In this document: positions 8,570-17,654 of the stretch, piece after piece
Layout: the number at the start of each line of letters is the position of its first letter
Numbering within the stretch: the first letter of the stretch is position 1
Assembly (NCBI RefSeq): GCF_007747215.1
Contig: NZ_CP036273.1
Location: forward strand, 5,564,322-5,628,321
Length of the DNA stretch: 64,000 nucleotides
Reading direction: 5' to 3'
Origin: Urbifossiella limnaea
Lineage (GTDB): Bacteria > Planctomycetota > Planctomycetia > Gemmatales > Gemmataceae
Made by a program: the position numbers and the translations under genes
Notes under the pieces: model-generated
What the model was told of the DNA's origin: nothing
What the model saw: the letters and a program-made list of their open reading frames with translations, nothing else
Database searches by the model: none

Positions 8570-10996
8570 ATGACGACCCCGTTGTTCGCCGAACTGTCGT
8601 TCCGGGGCTGGTTCCCGTGGTGGCTCGCCGCCCTGCTCGGGCTCGCCGCCGCCGGGTGGGTCGTCGTTCTGTACTTCCGGGAGGGCGGCCGCGTCGGTCT
8701 GCCGGCCAAGACGTTCCTGGCCATCATCCGCGTCGCCACCGTCGCCGCCATCGCGTTCCTGCTGCTCCGGCCTGTGTTCGTGAAGGAGTCGAAGGGCGAC
8801 CGCCGCCGGCCCGTGGCCGTGCTCGTGGACGTGTCGCAGAGCATGGACCGCGACGACCCGCGGCCGAACACTGCCGACCAGTGGCGCGCCGCCATCGCCT
8901 TCGACCTCATCCCCGCCGACAAGGGCATCCCCAGCGACCTGAACGCCACCCCGCTCGCCGCGACCGACAAGCTACCGGACCGGCCGAAGCGGCTCGAGGT
9001 GGCGCGGGCGGCGCTCACGCACCCGAAGCTCAAGCTGTTCGACAAGCTGCGCGACGCCGCCGGCCCGCTGGAGATCGCCACGTTCGGCAGCCGCCGCACC
9101 GGCCGCGAGACTGGCGACCTGACGTGGCTCAAGACCGCTACCGCCACCGAGCCCTCGACCGCGCTCGCCGACGCCGTCAACGAGCTGGTCGGCCGCGACG
9201 AGAACGACCTCCCCACTGCGGTGTTCGTCGTCACCGACGGCCGCGAGAACGCCAGCCGGGTCGGCCTCGACGACCTGGCCCGCGAGTGCGCCCGACTGAA
9301 GGTGCCGCTGCACGTGTACGGCGTCGGCAGTTCGGCGTTCGGCCAGCTCCGGCTGCGCGACGTGGCTGTGCCCGACTCGGTGTTCGTTGACGATCTGGTG
9401 TCGATCCCGGTCCGCTACCGGGTAGCGGGCGTGACCGACGGCAAGGCCGAGATCGTGATTAGCTACGGCGGCAACGAGGTGGCCAAGAAGGTGATCGACC
9501 CCGTGCAGACCGGCGACGACCTGCGCGAGACGCTGAGCTTCATCCCCACCAAGCAGGACGCGATGGCCCCGAAGCAGGAGCTGACCGTTACCGTGAAGGT
9601 GACGAGCGGCCAGGGCGCCGCGGCCGAAGTGCTGACGGACGAAATCCTCAAGCCCGTCCGGGTCGTGGACCGCAAGCTCAAGGTGTTGGTGGTCGATTCG
9701 GTACCGCGGTTCGACTTCAAGTTCCTGCAGCGGGCGCTGCTCCGCGACCGGCGCGTGGAAGCCGAGTTCCACCTGACCGACGCCGACCGCAGCGCCCTGA
9801 AGTCGGGCGTCCCGTGGGTGCCGGAGTTCGCCAAGGGCCGCGAGGCGTTCCGCAAGGAACTGTTCGCCTACGACCTCGTCGTGCTCGGCGACGTGCCCGG
9901 GACGTTCTTCAACCAGGAGCAGCAGGAGGTGGTGAAGGAGTTCGTGTCGGAGGGCGGCGGGCTCATCCAGATCGCCGGCCGCTGGAACGCCCCCGCGGGC
10001 TGGGCCAAGGGGCCAATCGCGGACGTGCTGCCGGTCGAGTTCGACCCGGTGCGTTTCCCCATCGAGAGCGTGCAACGGCCGAGCGGTTTCCGGCCGGTGG
10101 TCGCGCCCGGTGCCGTACGCGCGCCGCTGCTGAGCCTCGAAGACGACCCGCTCGACAACGCCAAGACGTGGCGGACGCTGCCGGAGATTTTCTGGGCCTA
10201 CCCGGTGAAGCGGCTGCGGCCGGCGTGCGAGGTGTTCCTGCAGCACCCGACCCTCCGCACCGAGGACGACAAGCCGATGCCGCTCCTGGCCGGGCACTAC
10301 TTCGGCAAGGGGTACGTGCTGTTCCTCGGGTTCGACGAGACGTGGCGGTGGCGGTTCAACGAGGCCGACCGGTTCTTCGGCCGGTTCTGGAGCCAGGCGG
10401 TGTACGCGGCCGGGGTGCCACGCACGGTCGGCACCAAGCTGACGCAGCTGTCGCTGGACACGACCGAGCCGGTCCGCGGCAAGGCGGGTCAGGTGTACGC
10501 CCGGCTGTTCACAAAGGACTTCGCCCCGGTCACGGCCGACGAGGTTGAGGCCCGGCTGGTGAAGGTGGCGGCCGACCCGAACGACGCGGCCGCGGACGTG
10601 CCGGTGAAGCTGTCGGCGGTGCGCGGCCCCGGCGGGGCGCCGACCGGCGAGTACGTGGCGACGCTGCCGTTCAACACCGAGGGCCGCTTCCAGTTGAAGG
10701 TGGACCCGGGCAACGGCGCCCCGGCGAACCTGGACTACCGGGTGGGCCTGCCGCCGGACGACGAGCGCGCCCCGGGCGGGATGGCGGAGGGCGAGATGCG
10801 CAAACTCGCGGAGGCGAGCGGCGGCCGGTTCTACCGCGAGGAAGACCTGGCAACGCTGGCCGAGCAGGTGAAGCCGCAGACGGTGCCGTTCACGACGCGG
10901 ACCGAGTACGTGATGTGGAACAAGTGGGCACTCATGCTGGTTGTCGGTCTGCTAACGCTGGAGTGGGTGGCGCGGAAGTTCAACGGGCTGAGTTGA
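8570..10996 (+). CDS. Large von Willebrand A membrane protein
   Basis: An 808-residue protein with two N-terminal transmembrane helices (about residues 12-32 and 45-65), a VWA metal site DVSQSMD near residue 90, and a long extracytoplasmic part. A glutamine amidotransferase-like region contains VVLGDVPGTFF. A last membrane helix near the end reads ALMLVVGLLTLEWV. It parallels the preceding gene in layout and probably arose by duplication with divergence. The start at 8570 is the first ATG; a non-ATG start at 8552 is possible. It is part of the MoxR cluster. Confidence 0.87.
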   Translation: MTTPLFAELSFRGWFPWWLAALLGLAAAGWVVVLYFREGGRVGLPAKTFLAIIRVATVAAIAFLLLRPVFVKESKGDRRRPVAVLVDVSQSMDRDDPRPNTADQWRAAIAFDLIPADKGIPSDLNATPLAATDKLPDRPKRLEVARAALTHPKLKLFDKLRDAAGPLEIATFGSRRTGRETGDLTWLKTATATEPSTALADAVNELVGRDENDLPTAVFVVTDGRENASRVGLDDLARECARLKVPLHVYGVGSSAFGQLRLRDVAVPDSVFVDDLVSIPVRYRVAGVTDGKAEIVISYGGNEVAKKVIDPVQTGDDLRETLSFIPTKQDAMAPKQELTVTVKVTSGQGAAAEVLTDEILKPVRVVDRKLKVLVVDSVPRFDFKFLQRALLRDRRVEAEFHLTDADRSALKSGVPWVPEFAKGREAFRKELFAYDLVVLGDVPGTFFNQEQQEVVKEFVSEGGGLIQIAGRWNAPAGWAKGPIADVLPVEFDPVRFPIESVQRPSGFRPVVAPGAVRAPLLSLEDDPLDNAKTWRTLPEIFWAYPVKRLRPACEVFLQHPTLRTEDDKPMPLLAGHYFGKGYVLFLGFDETWRWRFNEADRFFGRFWSQAVYAAGVPRTVGTKLTQLSLDTTEPVRGKAGQVYARLFTKDFAPVTADEVEARLVKVAADPNDAAADVPVKLSAVRGPGGAPTGEYVATLPFNTEGRFQLKVDPGNGAPANLDYRVGLPPDDERAPGGMAEGEMRKLAEASGGRFYREEDLATLAEQVKPQTVPFTTRTEYVMWNKWALMLVVGLLTLEWVARKFNGLS

Positions 10997-11004
10997 CGAG
11001 TCGT

Positions 11005-11083
11005 GGCGAGCGACCCACGTCAGTGGGCTGTTTCATGGCGCGAGTCCTCGGCAGGCACAGCCCACTGACGTGGGCCGCTGGCC
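11005..11083. repeat. Long inverted repeat, family A
   Basis: Arms at 11005-11030 and 11058-11083 pair with two mismatches. The arm (ggcgagcgacccacgtcagt) is clearly related to the elements at 3367 and 14415. It lies in the short gap between the second VWA gene and the next membrane protein gene, so it sits inside the apparent operon. Confidence 0.85.
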
Positions 11084-11102
11084 GAGAGGGTGAGAACCGC
11101 TG

Positions 11103-13163
11103 ATGAACCTGTTGCTCCGACAGCTCCGCCACTGGCGGTTCCGCGAACGGCTGGTCCGCCTGGCCCTCGGCGCCGGCGGCCTCGTCGGCGTCGCCCTCGC
11201 CGTCCTCGGCGCGGCCTGCTTCGCCGACTGGCTCTACGACCGCTTCGCCGACGTACCCTTCGCGCTGCGCCTGCTCGTCACCGGCGGCCAGATCGCGCTC
11301 GCGGCCGGGCTCGCCTACTTCCTCGTGCTCCGCCCGTGGGTCGCCGCGCCGCCCGTGGACGACCTCGCGCTCCGCGCCGAGAAGGCCATCCCCGAGTTCG
11401 ACCACCGCCTCGTCACCGCGCTACAACTGAACCGCGCCGGGGCGAAGACGGCGGGCATGTCCGCGGTGCTGATCGCCGAGGTCACTCGCGAAGCCGGCGA
11501 GATGGCCGCGCGCCACCGGCTCACGAAGCTCATCGACTACCGCCCCGCCGGGTGGGGGCTCGCCGCCGCCGCCCCCGCCGTCCTCGGGTGGGGGCTGTTC
11601 GCCGCGATCAACCCCACCCTCGCCGGCATCCTGCTCCAGCGGCAGATGCTCGCCGGCGCCGACATCCCGCGCTCGGTGCAACTCGAAAACGTCACCCCGG
11701 ACGTGTGGCCGAGTGGCGCCGAAGTCGTGCTCCGCTACCGCGTCACCGGCGAGTGGACTGAGGACGCGACGGGCAGCGCCTTCGTCCGCCCCGAGGACAA
11801 CCCCGAAGACACCTACCGCCTCGCCCACGAGAGCACGAACCCCGACGGCTCGGCGGTGTTCGCGGCGAAGCTGCCGCCGTCGTCGGTGGACTTCACGTTC
11901 CGTGCCCGCCTTCGCGACGGCCGCACGCGTACCCCCGGTACCGTGAAGTTCGAGCCGCCGCCGCAGGTCAAGGACATCGAGGCGTGGCTGCTGCTGCCGA
12001 CGTACCTCGGCACCCGGACCGCCAGCGTGGACGGCAAGGACGTGCCGCTGCCGTTCGAGCGCTACCAGCCGAAGGGCGAGGTGACCGCGGCCCTGCCGCT
12101 GTCCGGCATCCGCGTCGAGGCGACGTTCACCAAGCAGGTGGTCAAGGCGGTGCTGACGCCGGTCCTCCGCGGGAGCGGCAACAAGGAGGTGGACGGCACG
12201 CCGCTCACACCCGACGAGCTTTCGCCCGACGGGCTCCTGGCCGGGTGGACGTTCCCGGCGAGCGAGAAGCTCATCGGATACCGCATCGACCTGACCGACA
12301 CCCGCGGCTTCGCGAGCCCCGCGCCGGCGCGGCGCGGCGTGCGGATGCTGCCGGACGAACCGCCGGCGGTGGCCTTTCAGAAGGAATCGACGCGGAACCC
12401 GGACCCGGCGCAGTTCGACGGCAAGGGCGACCCGCGGCTGTACGAGTGGGACAGCATGCCGGTAGCGTTCCGCCCGACGGCCGGCGGCGACGGCGAGACC
12501 GGCCCGATGCAGATCATCTACTCGGCCCGCTCCGAGCTCGGCGTCGGCCGGGTCAACCTGGCGTACCGGGTGGTGCCGAAGGGGCTCGACCCGGCGACGC
12601 TCCCGGCGGCGACGCGCGACATCAACCACCCGCGGCAGGACCCGGCGGGGGCGGTGTTCACCCGGCTGCCGCTCAAGGCGGTGACGGCCGACCTGCGGAA
12701 GGTCGGCCGGTGGGTGCCTGAGCTGGGGCTGTTCGAGAAGTCGTTCGCCGGCCTCGACCGCTTCGCCCGGCCGAAGGTGCAGGTGGAGTTCTACGCGGTG
12801 GCGGCGGCGAACCCGGCGACGGAGCCAGGCGGGCTGGACGCCGGCGGGCGGTACAACTTCCAGACCGACGGCCTGCGGAAGCGCCGCGCCGACGGCACTC
12901 CGGGCCGCCTGGAAGTGGGCGACACCATCGAGGTGTACATGGAGGTGTTCGACCGCTACTCGGAGTGGCTCGTCGCCCGCGGCGGCAACGCACGCCCCGC
13001 CGGCTACACCCGCGAGGCGCGCCGCAAGACGATCGTGACCGAGGAGGACGCGTACCTCCTTACCCGCCAGCGTGACGAGGCGCAGCGGAAGTTGCAAGAC
13101 AAGCTGAACGACCTGGCCAACGACCAGCGGAACGTCTTCCAGCCGCCGCGGCCGAAGAACTGA
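11103..13163 (+). CDS. Large membrane-anchored protein, DUF4175-like layout
   Basis: A 686-residue protein. Two transmembrane helices lie in the first 85 residues and a third hydrophobic stretch near 140-165 (GWGLAAAAPAVLGWGLFAAI). A long extracytoplasmic region of beta-rich modules follows, then a charged C-terminal helix (DEAQRKLQDKLNDLANDQRN). The arrangement resembles DUF4175-type proteins that close MoxR/VWA clusters, but I cannot confirm the family by motif. It ends the plus-strand cluster and is likely a structural partner of the two VWA proteins. Confidence 0.75.
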   Translation: MNLLLRQLRHWRFRERLVRLALGAGGLVGVALAVLGAACFADWLYDRFADVPFALRLLVTGGQIALAAGLAYFLVLRPWVAAPPVDDLALRAEKAIPEFDHRLVTALQLNRAGAKTAGMSAVLIAEVTREAGEMAARHRLTKLIDYRPAGWGLAAAAPAVLGWGLFAAINPTLAGILLQRQMLAGADIPRSVQLENVTPDVWPSGAEVVLRYRVTGEWTEDATGSAFVRPEDNPEDTYRLAHESTNPDGSAVFAAKLPPSSVDFTFRARLRDGRTRTPGTVKFEPPPQVKDIEAWLLLPTYLGTRTASVDGKDVPLPFERYQPKGEVTAALPLSGIRVEATFTKQVVKAVLTPVLRGSGNKEVDGTPLTPDELSPDGLLAGWTFPASEKLIGYRIDLTDTRGFASPAPARRGVRMLPDEPPAVAFQKESTRNPDPAQFDGKGDPRLYEWDSMPVAFRPTAGGDGETGPMQIIYSARSELGVGRVNLAYRVVPKGLDPATLPAATRDINHPRQDPAGAVFTRLPLKAVTADLRKVGRWVPELGLFEKSFAGLDRFARPKVQVEFYAVAAANPATEPGGLDAGGRYNFQTDGLRKRRADGTPGRLEVGDTIEVYMEVFDRYSEWLVARGGNARPAGYTREARRKTIVTEEDAYLLTRQRDEAQRKLQDKLNDLANDQRNVFQPPRPKN

Positions 13164-13339
13164 CGCCGGTTATCGACTTCGATCTCCGACCGGCCGGCGG
13201 AATGATTCTGCGGCGGGAGGGGGGTCGGGTTCCGGAAACATGTCACCGACTCATAAAAAAGTTGGTTCGTACCAGCCGCAAATCCGGTGATTGGCGCAGG
13301 CCGCGGCCCGTAAACGGGTTGCGACACCTCTCCGGCAGG

Positions 13340-16291
13340 TCACCCGTCGGCCGCGGCGGCCAGCACCTCCAGCGGGTGCCAGGCGCGGCGGCCCGTCAGG
13401 TCGCGGACCTGGTGGCGGCACGAAGTGCCGGTCGCCACCACCGTCGCCCCCGGGTCCGCGTTCAGCGCCGGCAGTAGCGCCAGGTTCGCCACCGCCACGC
13501 TCACGTCGTAGTGCTCCCGCTCGTAGCCGAACGCCCCCGCCATGCCGCAGCAGCCGGCGTCGAGCACGGTCACGTCCTGGTGCGGCACCAGCTTCAGCGC
13601 CGCCGCCGTGCCCGCGGTGCCGACCAGCGCCTTCTGGTGGCAGTGGCCGTGGAACAGCACCTTCCCCGGCTCGGCCGCGAGTGACACCCCGCTGTCACGC
13701 AGCCGCGGCGCCAGCCACGCCTCGGCGAGGTGCGCCGCCGCCGCGACGCGCTTCGCCGCCGCGCCGGGAACCAACTCCGGCCACTCGTCGACGAGCGTGA
13801 GCAGGCAACTCGGCTCGAGGCCGAGCACGGGCACGCCGGCCGCCGCGTACCGGTCCAGCTTTGCAACCCCTTGCTGGGCAAGCCGGCGGGCGTCACCGAG
13901 GAACCCCTTCGAGATCATGGCCCGGCCGCAGCACACGCCCGCCAGCTCGACGGCGAACCCGGCGCGTTCCAGCAGCCCGACCGCGGCACGGCCGATGTCG
14001 GGTTCCTGGAAGGTGGTGAAGCAGTCGTCGAGCAGCACGACGCGGTTCGGCCCGGCCGAATGACGGCGGACGGAGGACGACGGACGCCGTGCGAACCACG
14101 CGCGGAAGTGCTCGCGGTGCAGTTCGGGCAGGCTTCGGCGGCGGTCGATGCCGGCGAGGTTTTCGAGCGCCCCCCGCACCCACCGCTGGCGCGCCAGCCA
14201 GTTGCCGACGCCGGCGAAGCGGGCCGCGAGCGGACTTAGTTGGTGGACGCGCTTCACCAGCCGGTGCCCGAGCGGCCGTACCCGGCGGGCGTAGTAGGCG
14301 TGCAGGAACTCGGCCTTCAGCTTCGCCACGTCCACGTTGCTCGGGCACTCGCTCTTGCACGCCTTGCACGACAGGCACAGGTCCATCACAGGGGCGACCC
14401 AGCGCTGCGACAGCGGCGAGCGGCCGGCGTGAGCCGGCCGTTGCGTCGCGCCGGGAACAGCCGGCTCACGCCGGCCGCTCGCCAGCGTGTCACCCTCCAT
14501 AGCGTGCCGCACCGCGTTCGCCCGGCCGCGCGTCGTGTCGCGCTCGTCGCGCGTCACCCGGTAGCTCGGGCACATCGCCCCGCCCTGCGTCTTGCGGCAC
14601 ACGCCCACGCCGTTGCACAGCTCCACGCTGCGGAAGAACCCGCCCTGCGCCTCGTAGTCGAACACCGTCGGCAACTCCGGCAGCGGCCGGCCGGGCGGGT
14701 GGCGGAAGCCTTCGTCCATCGCCGGGCCGTCCACCACCTTGCCGGGGTTCAGCACGTTGCCGGGGTCGAACCCCCGCTTCACCCGGCGGAACGCCTCGTA
14801 CACCACCGGGCCGAACATCGCCCGGTTCCACTCGCTCCGCACCATGCCGTCGCCGTGCTCGCCGCTCAGGCTGCCGCCGAACTCCAGCGTCAGCGCCACG
14901 ACGTCGGCCATGATGGCGCGCATCGTCCGCACGTCGGCCGGGTCGTGGAGGTTCAGCACCGGGCGGATGTGGAGGCACCCCACAGACGCGTGGCCGTAGA
15001 AGCAGCCGTCTGTCCCGTGGCGGTGCAGCACGTCGCGGAACCGGGCGGTGAACTCCGGCAGCCGCTCCGGGGCGACGGCGCAGTCCTCGACGAACGTCAC
15101 CGGCTTGCGGTCGCCGACGGTGCCGAACAGCAGCGGCAGCGCGGCGCTGCGGAGGTTCCAGAGGGGGTCGCGCGTCGCCGGGTCGAGCGCCGGCACGGCC
15201 GCGGTCAGGCCCGGGACGCCCTTCAACCGGCGCGCCAGCTCGTGGACGCGGTGCGCCACCTCGGCCGCGTCGTCGCCGCTGAATTCGACCATGAACAGCG
15301 CCTCGGGCCGGCCGCGGACCGCCGCCATCGTGTCCTTCAGGCCGCGCTGCTTGGCCGCGAGTTCGATGAGCATCCGGTCCATCAGCTCGACGGCGGACGG
15401 GCCGAGTTCGAGACACGCGGCCAGCGTGTCGAGTGCCGCGGCGAGGGTGGCGAACTGCGGCACGAGGAGGCCGCGGTGTTTGGGCCGCGGCAGCAGGTTC
15501 AGCTCGGCGCCGGCGGTGACGGCAAGCGTGCCCTCGGAGCCGACGAGCAACGGGACGAGCGAGGGCGGGGCGTCGCACTGCGAGAGCAGGTTGTACCCGC
15601 TCACCTTCCGCTGGATGCGCGGCGTGCGGGCGGCGATCTCGGCGGCGTGGTCGCGGACCACGGCGGCGGTGGCGCGGTAGGCGTCGCCCTCGCGGGTCCG
15701 CAACTCCAGCTTCCGCTCGTACTCGTGGGCGGACAGCGGGCCGAACGTGCCCACCGTTCCGTCGGACAGAACCGCCGTCAGCGACCGGACGTGGTCGACC
15801 GTGCGGCCGTTGACGACGGACCGCGAGCCGGCGGAATTGTTGCCGATCATGCCGCCGAGCGTGGCCCGACTGGCAGTCGCCACGTCCGGGCCGAACACCA
15901 GCCCGAACGGCGCCACGGCGCGGTTCAGTTGGTCCAGCACCACGCCCGGCTGAACCGTCACCCGCCGGCCGACTGCGTCCACCTCGCCGACGCAGTTCAG
16001 GTACTTCGAGCAATCCAACACGACGCCCGGACCGATGGCCTGCCCCGACAGGCTCGTGCCGGCGCCGCGGGCCGTGATCGGCACGCCGAGTTCGGCCGCG
16101 ATCTGCACCGTCACCGCCAGGTCGTCCACGGTCCGCGGCACGACGACGCCGAGCGGCTGAACCTGGTAGTGGCTGGCGTCGGTGCTGTAGAGGCGGCGCG
16201 AGGTGTCGTCGAACCGCACCTCGCCGGCGACGTGCCGGCGCAGGTAGCGGACCAGTGACTCGCACCGGACGGCGTGGAAGTCGGAATCCAT
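13340..16291 (-). CDS. FAD-linked oxidase fused to Fe-S/CCG reductase, with inserted palindrome
   Basis: A 983-residue fusion of a GlcD-like FAD-binding oxidase with a GlcF-like Fe-S protein. It probably oxidises a 2-hydroxy acid such as D-lactate and passes electrons to the quinone pool. The FAD region has ITARGAGTSLSGQAIGPGVV (about residues 75-95) and GGMIGNNSAGSRS. The FAD-oxidase C-terminal domain includes a His-rich CFYGHASVGCLHIRP stretch. Near residue 637 a 4Fe-4S motif reads CLSCKACKSECP. Two CCG motifs follow (GVCCGRAMISKG, GCCGMAGAFGYE). Residues about 603-625 are encoded by a palindromic element at 14415-14483 and separate ANAVRHAMEG from the cluster motif; relatives have a much shorter link here. 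The start at 16291 begins conserved sequence. An upstream start at 16354 would translate a simple repeat. Confidence 0.9.
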   Translation of the reverse strand: MDSDFHAVRCESLVRYLRRHVAGEVRFDDTSRRLYSTDASHYQVQPLGVVVPRTVDDLAVTVQIAAELGVPITARGAGTSLSGQAIGPGVVLDCSKYLNCVGEVDAVGRRVTVQPGVVLDQLNRAVAPFGLVFGPDVATASRATLGGMIGNNSAGSRSVVNGRTVDHVRSLTAVLSDGTVGTFGPLSAHEYERKLELRTREGDAYRATAAVVRDHAAEIAARTPRIQRKVSGYNLLSQCDAPPSLVPLLVGSEGTLAVTAGAELNLLPRPKHRGLLVPQFATLAAALDTLAACLELGPSAVELMDRMLIELAAKQRGLKDTMAAVRGRPEALFMVEFSGDDAAEVAHRVHELARRLKGVPGLTAAVPALDPATRDPLWNLRSAALPLLFGTVGDRKPVTFVEDCAVAPERLPEFTARFRDVLHRHGTDGCFYGHASVGCLHIRPVLNLHDPADVRTMRAIMADVVALTLEFGGSLSGEHGDGMVRSEWNRAMFGPVVYEAFRRVKRGFDPGNVLNPGKVVDGPAMDEGFRHPPGRPLPELPTVFDYEAQGGFFRSVELCNGVGVCRKTQGGAMCPSYRVTRDERDTTRGRANAVRHAMEGDTLASGRREPAVPGATQRPAHAGRSPLSQRWVAPVMDLCLSCKACKSECPSNVDVAKLKAEFLHAYYARRVRPLGHRLVKRVHQLSPLAARFAGVGNWLARQRWVRGALENLAGIDRRRSLPELHREHFRAWFARRPSSSVRRHSAGPNRVVLLDDCFTTFQEPDIGRAAVGLLERAGFAVELAGVCCGRAMISKGFLGDARRLAQQGVAKLDRYAAAGVPVLGLEPSCLLTLVDEWPELVPGAAAKRVAAAAHLAEAWLAPRLRDSGVSLAAEPGKVLFHGHCHQKALVGTAGTAAALKLVPHQDVTVLDAGCCGMAGAFGYEREHYDVSVAVANLALLPALNADPGATVVATGTSCRHQVRDLTGRRAWHPLEVLAAAADG
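14415..14483. repeat. Palindromic element inside a coding sequence, family A
   Basis: Perfect 24-base arms at 14415-14438 and 14460-14483 around a 21-base loop, total 69 bases, a multiple of three. The arm ggcgagcggccggcgtgagc matches the intergenic elements at 3367 and 11005 with few changes. It lies wholly within the FAD/Fe-S oxidase gene and is read in frame as 23 extra residues rich in Arg, Pro and Ala. Confidence 0.92.
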
Positions 16292-16308
16292 GCGGGGTGG
16301 TATAGCCC

Positions 16309-16376
16309 GAATGACGAATGACGAATGACGAATGACCGAGACCGCCGTCGTCATTCGTCATTCGTCATTCGTCATT
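16309..16376. repeat. Short tandem repeats facing each other
   Basis: Four copies of the 7-base unit atgacga at about 16309-16336 face the reverse complement (cattcgt units) at 16350-16376. This gives a potential 27-base stem with a 13-base loop. It lies between the start of the oxidase gene and the end of the small Cys-rich gene. Confidence 0.85.
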
Positions 16377-16590
16377 TCCCGGCGGCGGCCGCCAGAAGGA
16401 CTGCGGCGTACCGGTTACAGCCGCAGTGCCCGCTCACCTGGAGGGAGAAGTGCGTCAGTTCGGCGTGCATACACAGGCCGACGGTCGCGTCCTCCTCGCG
16501 GGCGCCGTCGTGCTCGGCGTCCCAGAACCGACAGCTCTTGCACAGCCCGCGGTCGTCACCGTGATCGTCGATACGGCTGAACTCGCTCAT
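16372..16590 (-). CDS. Small Cys-rich protein, possible metal site
   Basis: A 72-residue protein with a CxxC pair (GLCKSCRFWD), then VGLCMHAELTHF and SGHCGCNRY near the C-terminus. Five cysteines with nearby His residues suggest a small zinc or iron site. Coding appears real: the Cys and aromatic residues are ordered as in a compact domain and codon use matches the neighbours. The last codons overlap the edge of the tandem repeat. I do not recognise a named family. It lies between the oxidase and scpA, all on the minus strand. Confidence 0.6.
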   Translation of the reverse strand: MSEFSRIDDHGDDRGLCKSCRFWDAEHDGAREEDATVGLCMHAELTHFSLQVSGHCGCNRYAAVLLAAAAGK

Positions 16591-16716
16591 CGGACGCCCT
16601 CGATTGGGAGCCGCCGGGTGGCGGCCAGGGTCGGAAGTGAAGCAACGCCCGTGCCCGAGCGCTACGGGGCCGCTACCGGTACGCTAACACCGCGGCGGTC
16701 GGCCCGAAAGCGAAAT

Positions 16717-17502
16717 TTATTCCGCGACGTCGAGCGGCGCGGCTACGGCCACGAGCCAGATGTCGCCGGCGGGGTCGGGCTGGTCGAGGCCGAGGCCGTG
16801 GTGGCGGATCAACTCGAGCACCGCCAGGAAGATGCCGATCAGCCGGGCCTTGTGGTGCGGGGGGGTGAACACGTCGCGGAACCGTACCCGGCCTTCGGCT
16901 GCCACGCGCTCGCGGATTTGCGCCTCGTAAACGTGCTGCGGCGTGTCGTCCACGGCGACCGTGGCCCCGGCCGCCTGGGTCTCGCGGACGAGGCGGGCGA
17001 ACGCGCTCACCAAGTCCCACAGCTCGACCGGCTTCACGACCGGCCCGGCGGCGGGCGCCGCGTCCGGCGACTCGTGCCGCGGCACCCGCGCGCACTGGGC
17101 GCCGGCGAGTTCCTCGAGCGCGCCCGCGGCCTCCTTGAAACGGCGGTACTCGATCAGCTGCTTGACGAGCTCGGCCCGCGGGTCGGGCTTGTCGGAGTCG
17201 GCCGGGTCCGCGGCGTCGGCCGGCAGCAAGGCGCGACTCTTGATCTCCATGAGCGTGGCGGCCATGACGAGGAAGTCGCCGGCGACCTCCAGGTCGAGGT
17301 CGCGCATCACGCGGAGGTAGTCGAGGAACTGGTCGGCGACGGCGGCGACGGGGATGTCGAGGACGTCCACCTCGCTCCGCCTGACGAGGTAGAGGAGAAG
17401 GTCGAGCGGGCCGTGGAAGGCGTCGAGGGCGACGGTGTACGGCACCGGGAGGAATCCTTCCTGCGGAACCGGGGCGGGTGCGCCCTCCGGACTTATCGGC
17501 AC
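16717..17502 (-). CDS. scpA: Segregation and condensation protein A
   Basis: A 261-residue kleisin that bridges SMC heads in chromosome condensation. The signature FHGPLDLLLYLVRRSEVDVL is at residues 30-49, followed by AVADQFLDYLRVMRDLDLEV and MAATLMEIKSRALLP, both standard for ScpA. The C-terminal winged-helix part is present. The Pro/Gly-rich N-terminus before residue 22 may be an annotation extension. No scpB partner lies next to it here. Confidence 0.9.
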   Translation of the reverse strand: MPISPEGAPAPVPQEGFLPVPYTVALDAFHGPLDLLLYLVRRSEVDVLDIPVAAVADQFLDYLRVMRDLDLEVAGDFLVMAATLMEIKSRALLPADAADPADSDKPDPRAELVKQLIEYRRFKEAAGALEELAGAQCARVPRHESPDAAPAAGPVVKPVELWDLVSAFARLVRETQAAGATVAVDDTPQHVYEAQIRERVAAEGRVRFRDVFTPPHHKARLIGIFLAVLELIRHHGLGLDQPDPAGDIWLVAVAAPLDVAE

Positions 17503-17554
17503 TCCGCGGCGTGTCGCTTGTGCGGTTCCCTTGGACTGAGTCGGGCCGTGAAGC

Positions 17555-17623
17555 GCGTTAAGGCCGGGGCGTCAGCCCCGTCGGGAGTCAAGCCCCGACG
17601 GGGCTGGCGCCCCGGCCTAACGC
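17555..17623. repeat. Inverted repeat upstream of scpA
   Basis: Arms at 17555-17585 and 17594-17623 (gcgttaaggccggggcgtca and its complement) pair with few mismatches across an 8-base loop. It lies between scpA and the gene at 17655, both on the minus strand. Confidence 0.85.
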
Positions 17624-17654
17624 GTCGTCTGAAATCGTCGGACCCCGTCCGCCG

